DNA of 56,220 nt, taken from contig REEM01000120.1 of assembly GCA_007695055.1 (NCBI GenBank), positions 1-56,220 of the forward strand. Reading direction: 5' to 3'. Made by a program: the position numbers and the translations under genes. Positions 41,634 to 50,252 of the stretch are shown piece after piece; position 1 is the first letter of the stretch, and the number at the start of each line of letters is the position of its first letter. This stretch comes from Spirochaetaceae bacterium. Lineage in GTDB: Bacteria; Spirochaetota; Spirochaetia; DSM-27196; SLAA01. The notes under the pieces are model-generated. The model saw only the letters and a list, made by a program, of their open reading frames with translations, ran no database searches and was not told the DNA's origin.

Positions 41634-42389
41634 ATGAAGTTCAATGAAAAACGGGTCGTGGTCTCCCTCGGGAAGACTGCGGCCTTTTTTTTGCCAAATA
41701 TAACCTACCTGTCACTGCTACTACCTTTTTTGCTCCTGTTGTCCTGTACAGCCGAGACACCACAAGTCCTCCAGGTTCAGAGCCGCGTCACTATCCGGCC
41801 GACTGGCAGTGAACATGCAACCGGGCCGGAAGAGCTGTCGGTTTTTGCCCTGGTGCAGCATGGCGACGGTTTTGAAGATATTGAGGAGCTCTACATAGCC
41901 CATGACGAGGGGGAACTCTACTGGCGCCTCACTCGCGAGAGCTGGACGCACCACAACGAGAACGGCAACTGGATTGGCAGCGAGCGACTCAGAGCACCAG
42001 CAGGTGAGGGCATAGCGCCGGGCCGCTATCGGGTGATTGTGGTTGATGTTGGTGGAGATGAGGCTGAGACAGCTTTTTTTGTTGCGCCTGACCGCGGCCC
42101 AGTGCTATCTGTGCCACGCCTTGTCGTAGTGGATGACCGGCTGCTCCTTGAAAGCCCGGTCTCGCCAGTGACTGTGGCTGTATTTGACCGGGCAGGGGGT
42201 GCCTTGCTTGAGCGTGAGGTGCGCGAGCCTGGTGAACTTGCTGCTGGTGGCAATATATCGGTTTCTGCCGATGTCCAGCCCGGGCGTGATCTTTACTTGA
42301 GTTACTACGATGAAGAGCGCGAACGTGGTGTGGTGGTAGGCCCGTTACGCTTCTCCACCGCCGAGCTAAGGTCTCTTTCGCCTCGGTAG
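41634..42389 (+). CDS. Lipoprotein of unknown function
   Basis: A lipoprotein signal is visible: basic N-terminus, hydrophobic core and the lipobox LLSC with Cys at about residue 38, followed by TAETPQ. The mature 210 residues have a beta-rich look (VSADVQPGRDLYLSYYDEER near the end). I do not recognise the domain. The start is ATG 41634, 17 bp after rpsU, so it is probably cotranscribed. Its 3' end overlaps the convergent ParB-like gene by 24 bp. An M23-rpsU-lipoprotein run suggests only shared transcription. Confidence 0.75.
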   Translation: MKFNEKRVVVSLGKTAAFFLPNITYLSLLLPFLLLLSCTAETPQVLQVQSRVTIRPTGSEHATGPEELSVFALVQHGDGFEDIEELYIAHDEGELYWRLTRESWTHHNENGNWIGSERLRAPAGEGIAPGRYRVIVVDVGGDEAETAFFVAPDRGPVLSVPRLVVVDDRLLLESPVSPVTVAVFDRAGGALLEREVREPGELAAGGNISVSADVQPGRDLYLSYYDEERERGVVVGPLRFSTAELRSLSPR

Positions 42390-43328
42390 ATAGGCGCGGA
42401 CTTCCTTCAAGATGCGGTGGGGTAATAAGGCTAACCAGGACACAAAGCGCTTGAGAAATCGGGGGCGTCCAAAGCGGTCCGTATAGTCATAGGCTGCCTT
42501 TTGAAGGCTGTACTCGGGCCCATATTTCTGCTTGAGTTCATGCCAGTATTTGACAATCCACATGTACAGGTCACCTTCGGTACGTTTTGGAAAGCGTGAC
42601 AGCAGCTTCTCACTGCGAACAAGGGTTGCAATGGGCCTGTAGACGTTGTGGTACCAAGAGATCAAGGCCTTCCTGAACGACACCTCCCGCTCAAGGTTCT
42701 GATTCATGAAGTACTTGTGACCGAGGATGTGCTGCTCTATCTCCTCGTAGCGACCAGGTTCGGTGACTCTGATATCGGCTTCCGGAATGAGTTGATGCAG
42801 GTTTGTTCGCTTAAGAAACTCCTTACGCTCATACTCAACAACCTCGCGTCTGAGGTCCTCCTGCGTCATAGATGGATCTATTGATACTTCCGCATTCAGT
42901 GATGTTATCTCGGCATCTATGGAGTAGACCCCTTGTGCCTTTGCTACCGACACCCGGTGATTGCCGTCGCGAACAAAATAGACTCCGCCAATCTCGTAAA
43001 GCCGTACCGGTGGCAGAATCACGTCGAGCAAATGAGCCCGGTCAATACTGGTCCAGCGGCCGCGTAGATATCCATGCCTAGGCAGGAAACTCTTATTGAA
43101 GTCCCGGTATCGGCCCTCACTACCTACAATACGGTCGATCTTCACCGCGTCCATACCTCTGTAGGTTTCACCCTTTGGGCGAATGACCTCTTTCACCTCG
43201 TTCAGGGACAGTAGTTGTTGGCTTGTAGGGCGTAGGGCGTGGAAGAGCCGTTGAAACACCTCGCGAGTGCGCACTCGGTTGAAGTCGTCTTCTGCAGTTT
43301 GGGAGGCGTAATCACTCACGTGGCTCAT
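42366..43328 (-). CDS. ParB/Srx-fold-like protein
   Basis: About 320 residues. The middle section carries VKIDRIVGSEGRYRDF, then VILPPVRLYEIGGVYFVRDG with NHRVSVAKAQG (about 100-135), the pattern of ParB/sulfiredoxin-type (KorB/ParB nuclease-like) domains, where the RDGNHR motif contacts nucleotide. C-terminally it is basic and amphipathic (PRFLKRFVSWLALLPHRILK), with no helix-turn-helix I can recognise. Three starts are possible: TTG 43334, ATG 43328 (chosen) and GTG 43319, the last with TTGAGG upstream at a better distance. All overlap the end of the metallophosphoesterase gene, which implies coupling. The function is unknown. Confidence 0.75.
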   Translation of the reverse strand: MSHVSDYASQTAEDDFNRVRTREVFQRLFHALRPTSQQLLSLNEVKEVIRPKGETYRGMDAVKIDRIVGSEGRYRDFNKSFLPRHGYLRGRWTSIDRAHLLDVILPPVRLYEIGGVYFVRDGNHRVSVAKAQGVYSIDAEITSLNAEVSIDPSMTQEDLRREVVEYERKEFLKRTNLHQLIPEADIRVTEPGRYEEIEQHILGHKYFMNQNLEREVSFRKALISWYHNVYRPIATLVRSEKLLSRFPKRTEGDLYMWIVKYWHELKQKYGPEYSLQKAAYDYTDRFGRPRFLKRFVSWLALLPHRILKEVRAYLPRRKRP

Positions 43329-43989
43329 CCTCAATTTTTAGGACATAGTGATCATACACATTGATCACGAGCGTATCATGATACTGTGTCTCGCGCTTTT
43401 CGTTTCGGTCATACAAATGAATATGTCCATGCAGCAGATACCGCGGTTTGAAGCGTCGCATGAACCACAGAAAGGAGCTAAAGCCCTGATGACAAGCATC
43501 TGGTTTGTCATGTATTCCTTTGGGCGAGGCATGTGTCAAGAGGATATCCAGATAGCGGCCATGTCGAATGCGGTTCCATAGCAGCTTTGGAATGAGCCAC
43601 ATGACCTTCAGCCACATCTGGTAGTTGGTGTACTGGTTCTTCCCGGCGTTATACCGGCGACTCCCTCCAAGACCTGCGAGTAAGAGCCCTTTTCTTTTTA
43701 CCACCCGCCCGCCGATACATGTTGAGCCGAAGTAGTTTTGAATTTGTGGTAGCGTCTCAGGGACGTCTATGCTGATGAATTGGCGTCGTTTAAAGAGATC
43801 GTAGTGCTCAAGGTTGTGGTTCCCAAAAACAAACAGTACTGGTTTATTAAGGCTGCCGGAAATGAAGCCCAGATACTGCATGGGGAGGTCGCCAGCGCTC
43901 AGTACCAAATCTATATCTTTGTAGCGTTCCTTTGCCTGAGTACTGTAGACAAGTGGGTCAATGTGGTCTGCAACACAAAGGATGGTCAT
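43312..43989 (-). CDS. Calcineurin-like metallophosphoesterase
   Basis: A 225-residue phosphoesterase of the MPE superfamily. The motif series is ADHIDPLVY (first metal site, D-x-H variant), VLSAGD (GD motif), LFVFGNHNLEHYD (GNHE-like), then TLLTHAS-type (LLTHASPKGIHD) and LLHGHIHLYD (GHxH). The first motif is not the usual D-x-H-G, but the later residues are complete. The substrate may be a nucleotide, a phosphoprotein or an RNA end. It overlaps the ParB-like gene at its 3' end and follows the TPR/nuclease gene by 6 bp. Confidence 0.86.
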   Translation of the reverse strand: MTILCVADHIDPLVYSTQAKERYKDIDLVLSAGDLPMQYLGFISGSLNKPVLFVFGNHNLEHYDLFKRRQFISIDVPETLPQIQNYFGSTCIGGRVVKRKGLLLAGLGGSRRYNAGKNQYTNYQMWLKVMWLIPKLLWNRIRHGRYLDILLTHASPKGIHDKPDACHQGFSSFLWFMRRFKPRYLLHGHIHLYDRNEKRETQYHDTLVINVYDHYVLKIEDEPRE

Positions 43990-43995
43990 GAGGGA

Positions 43996-45345
43996 CTATT
44001 CCGGTGACCTAAGCAGCTCCAGCAGCTTGTCCTTATTGTAAAGATCAATGGGGCGTGATTGGGCAAACTCAACTGCGGTGCGAGAGAAGCCCCCACTGGA
44101 TACAATGAGCCCGCGTGTGACATTTTGATTTTTCATTTCTTCGTGCAGTGCGCGTACGGTTGACTCATCTACGATATCGCTTACCCTTAGGAAACGAATC
44201 ATGGTAGGTAGCTTGCGGGCGTTTCGCCATTTTGACTGAGACTCAACACCAATAATCTCGCACCCTTCACCGACAGTTTTGGAGTCCCGTACACTGAGAC
44301 CAAGCTCCTGTGTTACTTTGGTGCAGATTTCCAAAAACTCCTCATTACTTGAGGTCATGTAGTCCTTCATCTGGTCGTCGGTGCGGAGTTCCTGGTACTC
44401 TGCCAGCTTGGCTGCAGTGTCCTTGAAGTTGGGTTTTATCGCGTAAATTTTTTCCCACTCGTCTACAGCTCGTTCAATACGTCGTGTTCGTTCAAGAGCC
44501 GTAGCAAGAAAGTACCGGGCATACAGTATTTCGTTCTTGTCTTCAGGTTTAATGTGCTTAAGCGAGCGCTCGAGTTCGCCTATTGCTGCTTCGTTGTTGC
44601 CGGAACTAAGATAACAGCCCCCACGCTCAATAAGCGCTTTTGCTCTCAGTGCAGGTGCTTTGGTGGCTTTCTCAAAAGACGTCAGGGCCGGAATGAGTTC
44701 CTTCATCTCTTTCTGGAGCTTCCCCAAGTAGAAATGGGCCTCATAATTGTCACTCTGAGCCTTGATTGCTGTCTCAAGTTCAGCGCGTGCGTCGGCGGTT
44801 CGCTTAGCCTTATAGTACAGCATTCCCAGGCGCATACGTGCCTGCGAGTTGCGCGGGTCAAGTTCAAGAGCCTTGCGATAGTAATTTACCGCACGGTCAC
44901 TTTTGTTGCGCTGCTCAAAAAGGTGCCCTGCTTTGTAGTAGTTGTCTGCGTTTTCAGGCTCCATCTTAAGCAGGAGTAGGTACTCCTTGAGTGCTTCCTC
45001 GGGTTGATTGAATTTTTCGTATAATTCGGCTATCTTTTTGCGGAAAGGGAGTTCCTTGGTATAGCCGTCAAACTGCCCAATTTCATTGACCGTTTGGAAC
45101 TCCATGAGGGCCAATTCCGGCTTGTCGTCTCCCAGATACGCAAGGCCAAGCAGGTAATGAGCATCTGCATTGCGGGGCTCTTTGATTATGAGTTTTTTGG
45201 CGGCACGTGCCGCTGCAGTATTCTTATTGTTCTTGATCAGCTCCGCTACTGAGTTAACGCGTTTCGGAGCGAGAACCGATTTTGCCACAAAAAAAGTAAC
45301 AAATCCAATAGCCGCACCGAGGATTAATATGATGACAATAATCAT
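43996..45345 (-). CDS. Membrane-anchored TPR protein with Mrr-like nuclease-fold domain
   Basis: Layout: a single N-terminal helix (about 1-24), about eight TPR units (about 40-330) with typical NADAHYLLGLAYLG and SQARMRLGMLYYKAKRTADA patterns, then a C-terminal domain (about 345-449). That domain ends RGLIVSSGGFSRTAVEFAQS and LYNKDKLLELL, the terminal part of Mrr/restriction-endonuclease-like folds. Upstream, VESQSKW supplies a Q-x-K like that of the PD-(D/E)xK family. The catalytic state is unknown. The promoter at 45386-45414 and GGAGG before the ATG support the start. It is the first gene of a minus-strand trio with the phosphoesterase and ParB-like protein. Confidence 0.8.
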   Translation of the reverse strand: MIIVIILILGAAIGFVTFFVAKSVLAPKRVNSVAELIKNNKNTAAARAAKKLIIKEPRNADAHYLLGLAYLGDDKPELALMEFQTVNEIGQFDGYTKELPFRKKIAELYEKFNQPEEALKEYLLLLKMEPENADNYYKAGHLFEQRNKSDRAVNYYRKALELDPRNSQARMRLGMLYYKAKRTADARAELETAIKAQSDNYEAHFYLGKLQKEMKELIPALTSFEKATKAPALRAKALIERGGCYLSSGNNEAAIGELERSLKHIKPEDKNEILYARYFLATALERTRRIERAVDEWEKIYAIKPNFKDTAAKLAEYQELRTDDQMKDYMTSSNEEFLEICTKVTQELGLSVRDSKTVGEGCEIIGVESQSKWRNARKLPTMIRFLRVSDIVDESTVRALHEEMKNQNVTRGLIVSSGGFSRTAVEFAQSRPIDLYNKDKLLELLRSPE

Positions 45346-45385
45346 GCGGCCTCCATTTGTAGTTGAGTCTCATTTTCCAAAGCCA

Positions 45386-45414
45386 AGATTAATTGCTTTC
45401 CCGATCCGTGTCAA
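45386..45414 (-). promoter_or_regulatory. Promoter of the TPR/nuclease operon
   Basis: Minus strand TTGACA (45409-45414), a 17-bp spacer and TAATCT (45386-45391). The leader would be about 35 nt and contains GGAGG near the ATG at 45345. Confidence 0.6.
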
Positions 45415-45443
45415 ATGTCCTGCATGAGGGGTAGACTATAAGT

Positions 45444-46274
45444 ATGCCAAGTTTAAGAGCAAAACAACACCGTACTTCAAGCTTTGTGCGGACCCTTTCC
45501 GTGCTCATTTGTATGTTGATTGTGGTTGGTCTCCTAAGTGCCGAGAACGCTCGTGCGCGTGGCGAGCAGCTGTTCCTTGAGGACGACCCCGCAGGGGCGC
45601 GTGGGTATCTTGAGCAAGCACTACAGGAGAGTCCACAGGACTTCAAGTTGCATATGTACCTGGCGGTTGTGTTGGAGCAACTAGCCGACTACGATGCGGC
45701 CATTGATGTGCTGCTTGAGGCCTCGAGACTGCCGGATGCGGAGCTTGGGGTGGTATTTTTTAACCTTGCGAACAACCATTTTCGCAATGGTGATACCGAG
45801 AATGCGGAGCGGTACTACACCAAGGCTGTTGAGGAAGACTCGCGGTTTGCAGATGCATATCTGAACCGAGCAAATTTACGCGTTCGAGGGTCAAAATACG
45901 ACGGCGCCATTAGCGACTATCGAGCATACCTCCGTCTTGAACCTCAAAGCTCACAAAGACGTGATGTTGAGCGCATGATCGCATTATTGCAAGATACACA
46001 GGAGGCTGAACGACGTCAGGCCGAGGCTGAACGCCGTAGAGCCGAGGAACTTGCTCGTCAGGAGCGTGAGGCCGAGGCAGCGCGTGTCGCCGAGGAACGC
46101 CGCCGTATTGAGGAAGCCGAGCGTGTTGCCAGAGAAGCCGAGGAACGTCGGCGAGTCCTGCTAGACTCGGTTCTTGACTCACTCGGAGGCGCCACCGGAG
46201 AGGGGCGGAGCATCCGCGCGCCGGGTGAGGACATTGAAGACATTGACGACGACTTACTTGATATTGCCGATTAG
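45444..46274 (+). CDS. TPR protein with Arg/Glu-rich coiled coil
   Basis: A hydrophobic N-terminal segment (about 15-35, LSVLICMLIVVGLLSAENA) suggests a signal or anchor. TPR repeats (about 40-170) contain PQDFKLHMYLAVVLEQLADY and LGVVFFNLANNHFRNGDT. A charged coiled coil of R/E/A (about 185-240, EAERRQAEAERRR) and an acidic tail follow. 276 residues. The next gene starts 26 bp later with a good ribosome site and shares the TPR plus R/E coiled-coil composition, so they are probably partners. BatE-like TPR proteins have comparable layouts, but no bat operon is seen here. Confidence 0.75.
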   Translation: MPSLRAKQHRTSSFVRTLSVLICMLIVVGLLSAENARARGEQLFLEDDPAGARGYLEQALQESPQDFKLHMYLAVVLEQLADYDAAIDVLLEASRLPDAELGVVFFNLANNHFRNGDTENAERYYTKAVEEDSRFADAYLNRANLRVRGSKYDGAISDYRAYLRLEPQSSQRRDVERMIALLQDTQEAERRQAEAERRRAEELARQEREAEAARVAEERRRIEEAERVAREAEERRRVLLDSVLDSLGGATGEGRSIRAPGEDIEDIDDDLLDIAD

Positions 46275-46300
46275 GGAATTCCACCGGGAGGGGAGATTAT

Positions 46301-48325
46301 ATGTACGATAAACGACCGCTGATCATTGGGGGAGCCGCATTAGCGCTGCTTCTCCTTATTGGTGGCGGCATTTTTTTGAGTGGCCGCCGAGCTGCAGATT
46401 CACCGGTAGCGCCACGGGTTGAGGAACCGAGCGAGGCGCCCACCACTCAGGACGATGAAACCCGCGCCAATATGCTACAACTGGCACAGCGATATTTCGA
46501 ACGGGGCGAGTACCAGCGCGCGCTCGATCTGCTTGACGACCTCCTTATCCGCAATGCCGACGACTTAGATGCTTTGGAACTCCAGCATCTGGTGCTTGAT
46601 GCGCGCCGAGCGGAGCAAGAAGAACGCCGCAGAGAAGAAGAAGCACGGCTTGCCGAACTCCAAGCCTTGCAACGCAGCGACAGTTTGAGTGACAGTCAAA
46701 TGGCAGAGCTCCGCAGGCTCGAACAGGCGCTGGCCGCAGCAGAGCGCGACAGCCGTGAGGCAACTGCCGCCGCTAGAGAGGCCGAGATTCGCCGCCAAGA
46801 GGCCGCAGCCGCCGCTGAACGCGAAGCTGAACGGCGGGCCGAGGCAGAACGCAGGGAGGCAGAGGAGCAAGACCGGCGTGCCGCACTCGACGCCGAAGAA
46901 CTTCAACGCGAGGAAGAGATAGACCGGCTATTTAGCCGCAGCCGGCAGGCAATGGACCGCAGCAACTACCGCGATGCACGTGCCGCCTTGGAGTCGGTGC
47001 TTGAGATAGAGTTGCGAGACAAAGCGGCACAGCGCCGGTTCCATGCCGCCGCACACGCCAAGATCGCTCAGACCTATCTCGCAGAGAATATTGACTCTGC
47101 TGAGAATAGACGCCAAGCTTCACGACACGCCGAAACAGCGGCCGACCTTGATCCCGAGCTCTGGGAGTCATACTACGTGCTTGGTCAGGTCGCGGCTCAC
47201 GAGGAGCGCTTCTCCGACGCAGTGACCGAGTTCCAGGCCGCCGAACGCAGGCACCAGGACAGTGCCGAGCTCTATATGGCGCTTGGGAATGCGCGATTCC
47301 GTGCGCGTAGTTTCCGTGAGGCAGCCGTGGCCTACAGGCGGGCGGTTGAGATCCAACCCAGCATTGCTAACGGCTACTTTAATCTTGGCATTACCAACCT
47401 GCAGCTGCGAGACCAGGACGGAGCGCTCCGCGCCTTTGCGCGCGCGGCCGAGGTTAGACCTGACGATGATCGTGCCCATTACCGCATAGGAGTTATTCAT
47501 GCCGACAGGGGGGACTTCACCAAGGCCATAGAGTCATATAATGCAGCAATTCGCATTGAAAACTCCAACGCGGACTACCATTTCCGTGCAGCTGTGGCCC
47601 ATTACAGAGGCGGGGACCTATCAAACGCCGAGCGACGTTTTGCCCGTGCTCTTGAGCTCAGGCCAAACAGCGCGACAAACAACTACAACATGGCCCTGGT
47701 GAAGCAGGACCTTGAGAAGCTTGCTGAGGCGGAACGCTACGCCCGACGAGCTGTTGAGCTGAACGCGGAGCAAGAGGAATACTTCTACACCTTGGGGCAA
47801 ATCCTCGCAGAGCGTGGGAAAATAGACGATGCTATCCAGGCTCATCTTACGGCTGTGCGCCTGAACAACCGTTATGTTCGTGCTTATGTTGAGGTTGGTC
47901 GCCTGCTTGAGGAGCAAGGAGCACTTGATGATGCCCTTGATTTCCTGCTGGCTGGCTACCAGATAGACCCCAACGGGTTTGAGATCAATAACAACCTTGG
48001 GAATGTGTATCTTGCAAAAGAGAATCATGATGAGAGCATTCGCCATTACGAGATTGCGCTGCGGCAGCGTCCTGACAACAGCCAAGCACGCTACAACCTG
48101 GCCTTAGCACAGATAGGTGCACGCCGCTTCACCGCTGCCGAGGACACCTTGCGGCGCATTATCTCCGAAGACAGCTCCTACTGGCAGGCCTATCACCGGC
48201 TGGGCGAGGTGCTCATTGCGCAAGAGGAGTCTGCCGAGGCACGGGTTGTACTTGAGGATCTGTTGCAAAGAAACAGCGGTTATGAGCAGCGGTCACAAGT
48301 AGAGTCGATACTGCGGAGTTTGTGA
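46301..48325 (+). CDS. Large membrane-anchored TPR protein
   Basis: A 674-residue protein. The N-terminal anchor is at about 8-27 (IIGGAALALLLLIGGGIFL), then a short TPR, an alanine/arginine/glutamate-rich coiled coil (about 100-210), and at least eleven TPR units to the end (YYVLGQVAAHEERFSDAVTE, SIANGYFNLGITNLQLRDQD and so on). The arrangement suits a periplasmic scaffold. GGGAGGGGAG precedes the ATG at 46301. With the previous gene it forms a plus-strand pair ending against mutL. No enzyme motif is visible. Confidence 0.8.
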   Translation: MYDKRPLIIGGAALALLLLIGGGIFLSGRRAADSPVAPRVEEPSEAPTTQDDETRANMLQLAQRYFERGEYQRALDLLDDLLIRNADDLDALELQHLVLDARRAEQEERRREEEARLAELQALQRSDSLSDSQMAELRRLEQALAAAERDSREATAAAREAEIRRQEAAAAAEREAERRAEAERREAEEQDRRAALDAEELQREEEIDRLFSRSRQAMDRSNYRDARAALESVLEIELRDKAAQRRFHAAAHAKIAQTYLAENIDSAENRRQASRHAETAADLDPELWESYYVLGQVAAHEERFSDAVTEFQAAERRHQDSAELYMALGNARFRARSFREAAVAYRRAVEIQPSIANGYFNLGITNLQLRDQDGALRAFARAAEVRPDDDRAHYRIGVIHADRGDFTKAIESYNAAIRIENSNADYHFRAAVAHYRGGDLSNAERRFARALELRPNSATNNYNMALVKQDLEKLAEAERYARRAVELNAEQEEYFYTLGQILAERGKIDDAIQAHLTAVRLNNRYVRAYVEVGRLLEEQGALDDALDFLLAGYQIDPNGFEINNNLGNVYLAKENHDESIRHYEIALRQRPDNSQARYNLALAQIGARRFTAAEDTLRRIISEDSSYWQAYHRLGEVLIAQEESAEARVVLEDLLQRNSGYEQRSQVESILRSL

Positions 48326-48337
48326 TCTCTCTTTGAG

Positions 48338-48353
48338 CGCCGCGAGCGCGGCG
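48338..48353. terminator. GC-rich hairpin between convergent genes
   Basis: CGCCGC and GCGGCG form a 6-bp all-GC stem around GAGC, 12 bp after the TPR stop and 33 bp before the mutL stop. There is no U tract, so it is a weak terminator candidate only. Confidence 0.25.
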
Positions 48354-48386
48354 TGGGAGCGGCCTGCACGGGCGGCTCGCGGCTAT

Positions 48387-50249
48387 TTAGAAGGTGCGGC
48401 CGACCGCCCGGAAGAGGTCGGCCTTGCTGAGGGCAAACCATAGCGGCCGGCCGTGGGGACAGCGAGGGTTCTTGAGTTCAAGCGCCCGGCGTATGAGCTC
48501 CTCGGCCGAGTTTTTATCCAGGTGATCTCCATCCTTGACGGCTGCCTTGCAGGCGCGGCGCGCAAAAAACTCAGCGCCCTGTCGTTCATGAAGATCATAG
48601 TCGTCAGTCAGCACCTCTATGAGACTGGCTGGCGAGTCCTCAAAACCCGCCGGTACCGCGCTGATCTGCCAGGTGTCGGTGCGAACCTCGCTCAGTTCCA
48701 GTCCCAGCTGAGCAAAACCGGGCCTGCGTGCAAGTATCCGGTCTCGTTGTTCTGGCTCAGTCCTAAACTCAACCGGCACCAATAACTCCTGTTTGCGTGG
48801 CCGTTCACGGAGCTCGTCATACAGCAGGCGCTCATGCACTGCGTGTTGGTCCAGGAACAGCAATGTCTCACCCAGGCGCACAAGTAAGAACACCCCAAAG
48901 ACTGCACCAAGATACTCAAACGAGGTGCGGGCCAGCTCCGGACCTGGCTCATAGACCTCTACTGGCGCATGAGCGCTGGTTGGGCTTGTGTCGTCTGCGT
49001 CGTTAGCACTTCCGGTGTCGGTGGCGCCGCCTGCGTCGGTAAAATTGGTAGCGTCGCGGGTCACGCTGCTCTCGCCGGTCGACTGCGGGTTTCTGTACCA
49101 CTCAAAGTGTTCTGCATGCCTGGGCGGAGAAGACGGTTCCGCTCTCCGTGTAGAGGAAGGTGCAAAGCTTGGCCGAGCTGCACCTTGAGCAAGCCCGACG
49201 CCAGGGAGACCGGAGTTGGACTCCAGGTGAGACCTGATAACGCCCACGATCGCTTCGTGGATCTCCTTTTTGTTCCGGAGACGAACCTCACGTTTGGCCG
49301 GGTGTACATTAAAGTCTACAAGCTCAGGGTCTACTTCAAGGAAAACCCAGCTGACAGGGATCAGCCCACCGGGGAGATACGGCTCGTAGGCATACTGAAC
49401 CGCCTGCTGAAAGGCATACTCATTTACGCGTCGTCCATTAATGAAGATCTGGAGCAGCCGTCTGTCACGCCGAAACAGGCCTGGATCGGCCGTGACCACG
49501 CGGAGCGTGAAACCCGGGCGTGACTCGCTGAGTTCTTCAAGCAGACCGGACTCCGGTAGTTCGGGATAACAGGCGCGGATGCGCTCAATCTGTGAGGCTC
49601 GGGGCAGAAACAGTTTAAGCATGTCGCCGACAAAGTAGCGGAACTCAAGCTGCGGGAAGGGCAGTGCCTTGTCAATGAAGGTCGTCTTTACCTGTTTGCT
49701 CTCGGCTGAGGGGTTCTTGAGAAAGCGTTTACGAGCCGGTTGGGTGTAAAACACATCACGCACCTCCACCGTCGTGCCCGGCGGAGCTGGAGCCACCCGC
49801 AGTTCCAATGCACCGCTTGCATCGGCCTCAAGCAGTGCACCGTCGGTGTGCTCGCCCGCAGTAGCTTCCGCCTGCTTGCTGGTAATGCGAAGGCGGGCTA
49901 CCGCAGCCACACTGGAGAGCGCCTCGCCGCGAAAGCCAAGACTTCTGCAGAGCCGGAGGTCTTCCTCGCTGCGAATTTTCGAGGTTGCATGCGACAAGGC
50001 ACACACCTTGAGATCCTGCATGTTCATACCGCACCCGTCGTCCTGGACGCGGATAAGTGATAGTCCCCCGTTCTCAATACTCAGCGTAACACGTGCGGCC
50101 CCGGCATCGACTGCGTTGTCAATAAGTTCGCGAACAATAGATGCCGGGCGTTCAATAACCTCGCCGGCTGCAATTTTCCGTGCAACCCGCGGGTCAAGTA
50201 CCTGAATGCTCTGCGACTCGTGTGCCTGTTGTGACGTATTCATACTCAC
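48387..50249 (-). CDS. mutL: DNA mismatch repair protein MutL (endonuclease type)
   Basis: GHKL ATPase that links MutS recognition to strand incision. N-terminal motifs are VRELIDNAVDAGA, RVQDDGCGMN, TSKI and LGFRGEALSSVA. The C-terminal domain carries DQHAVHERLLYDEL (the DQHA metal-binding motif, with Asp at one acidic position and Glu following), ACKAAVKDGD and the CPHGRP motif, so it is predicted to have its own nicking activity, as in species lacking MutH. A Ser/Thr/Asp-rich linker joins the domains. Starts: GTG 50249 or ATG 50243 two codons later, both just after the FecR-protein stop. 620 residues is usual. Confidence 0.95.
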   Translation of the reverse strand: MSMNTSQQAHESQSIQVLDPRVARKIAAGEVIERPASIVRELIDNAVDAGAARVTLSIENGGLSLIRVQDDGCGMNMQDLKVCALSHATSKIRSEEDLRLCRSLGFRGEALSSVAAVARLRITSKQAEATAGEHTDGALLEADASGALELRVAPAPPGTTVEVRDVFYTQPARKRFLKNPSAESKQVKTTFIDKALPFPQLEFRYFVGDMLKLFLPRASQIERIRACYPELPESGLLEELSESRPGFTLRVVTADPGLFRRDRRLLQIFINGRRVNEYAFQQAVQYAYEPYLPGGLIPVSWVFLEVDPELVDFNVHPAKREVRLRNKKEIHEAIVGVIRSHLESNSGLPGVGLAQGAARPSFAPSSTRRAEPSSPPRHAEHFEWYRNPQSTGESSVTRDATNFTDAGGATDTGSANDADDTSPTSAHAPVEVYEPGPELARTSFEYLGAVFGVFLLVRLGETLLFLDQHAVHERLLYDELRERPRKQELLVPVEFRTEPEQRDRILARRPGFAQLGLELSEVRTDTWQISAVPAGFEDSPASLIEVLTDDYDLHERQGAEFFARRACKAAVKDGDHLDKNSAEELIRRALELKNPRCPHGRPLWFALSKADLFRAVGRTF

Positions 50250-50252
50250 ACA

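Noticed and set aside
48338-48353. GC stem as a strong rho-independent terminator
   Set aside because: A T-rich tail is missing on both strands, so I list it only as a weak hairpin.
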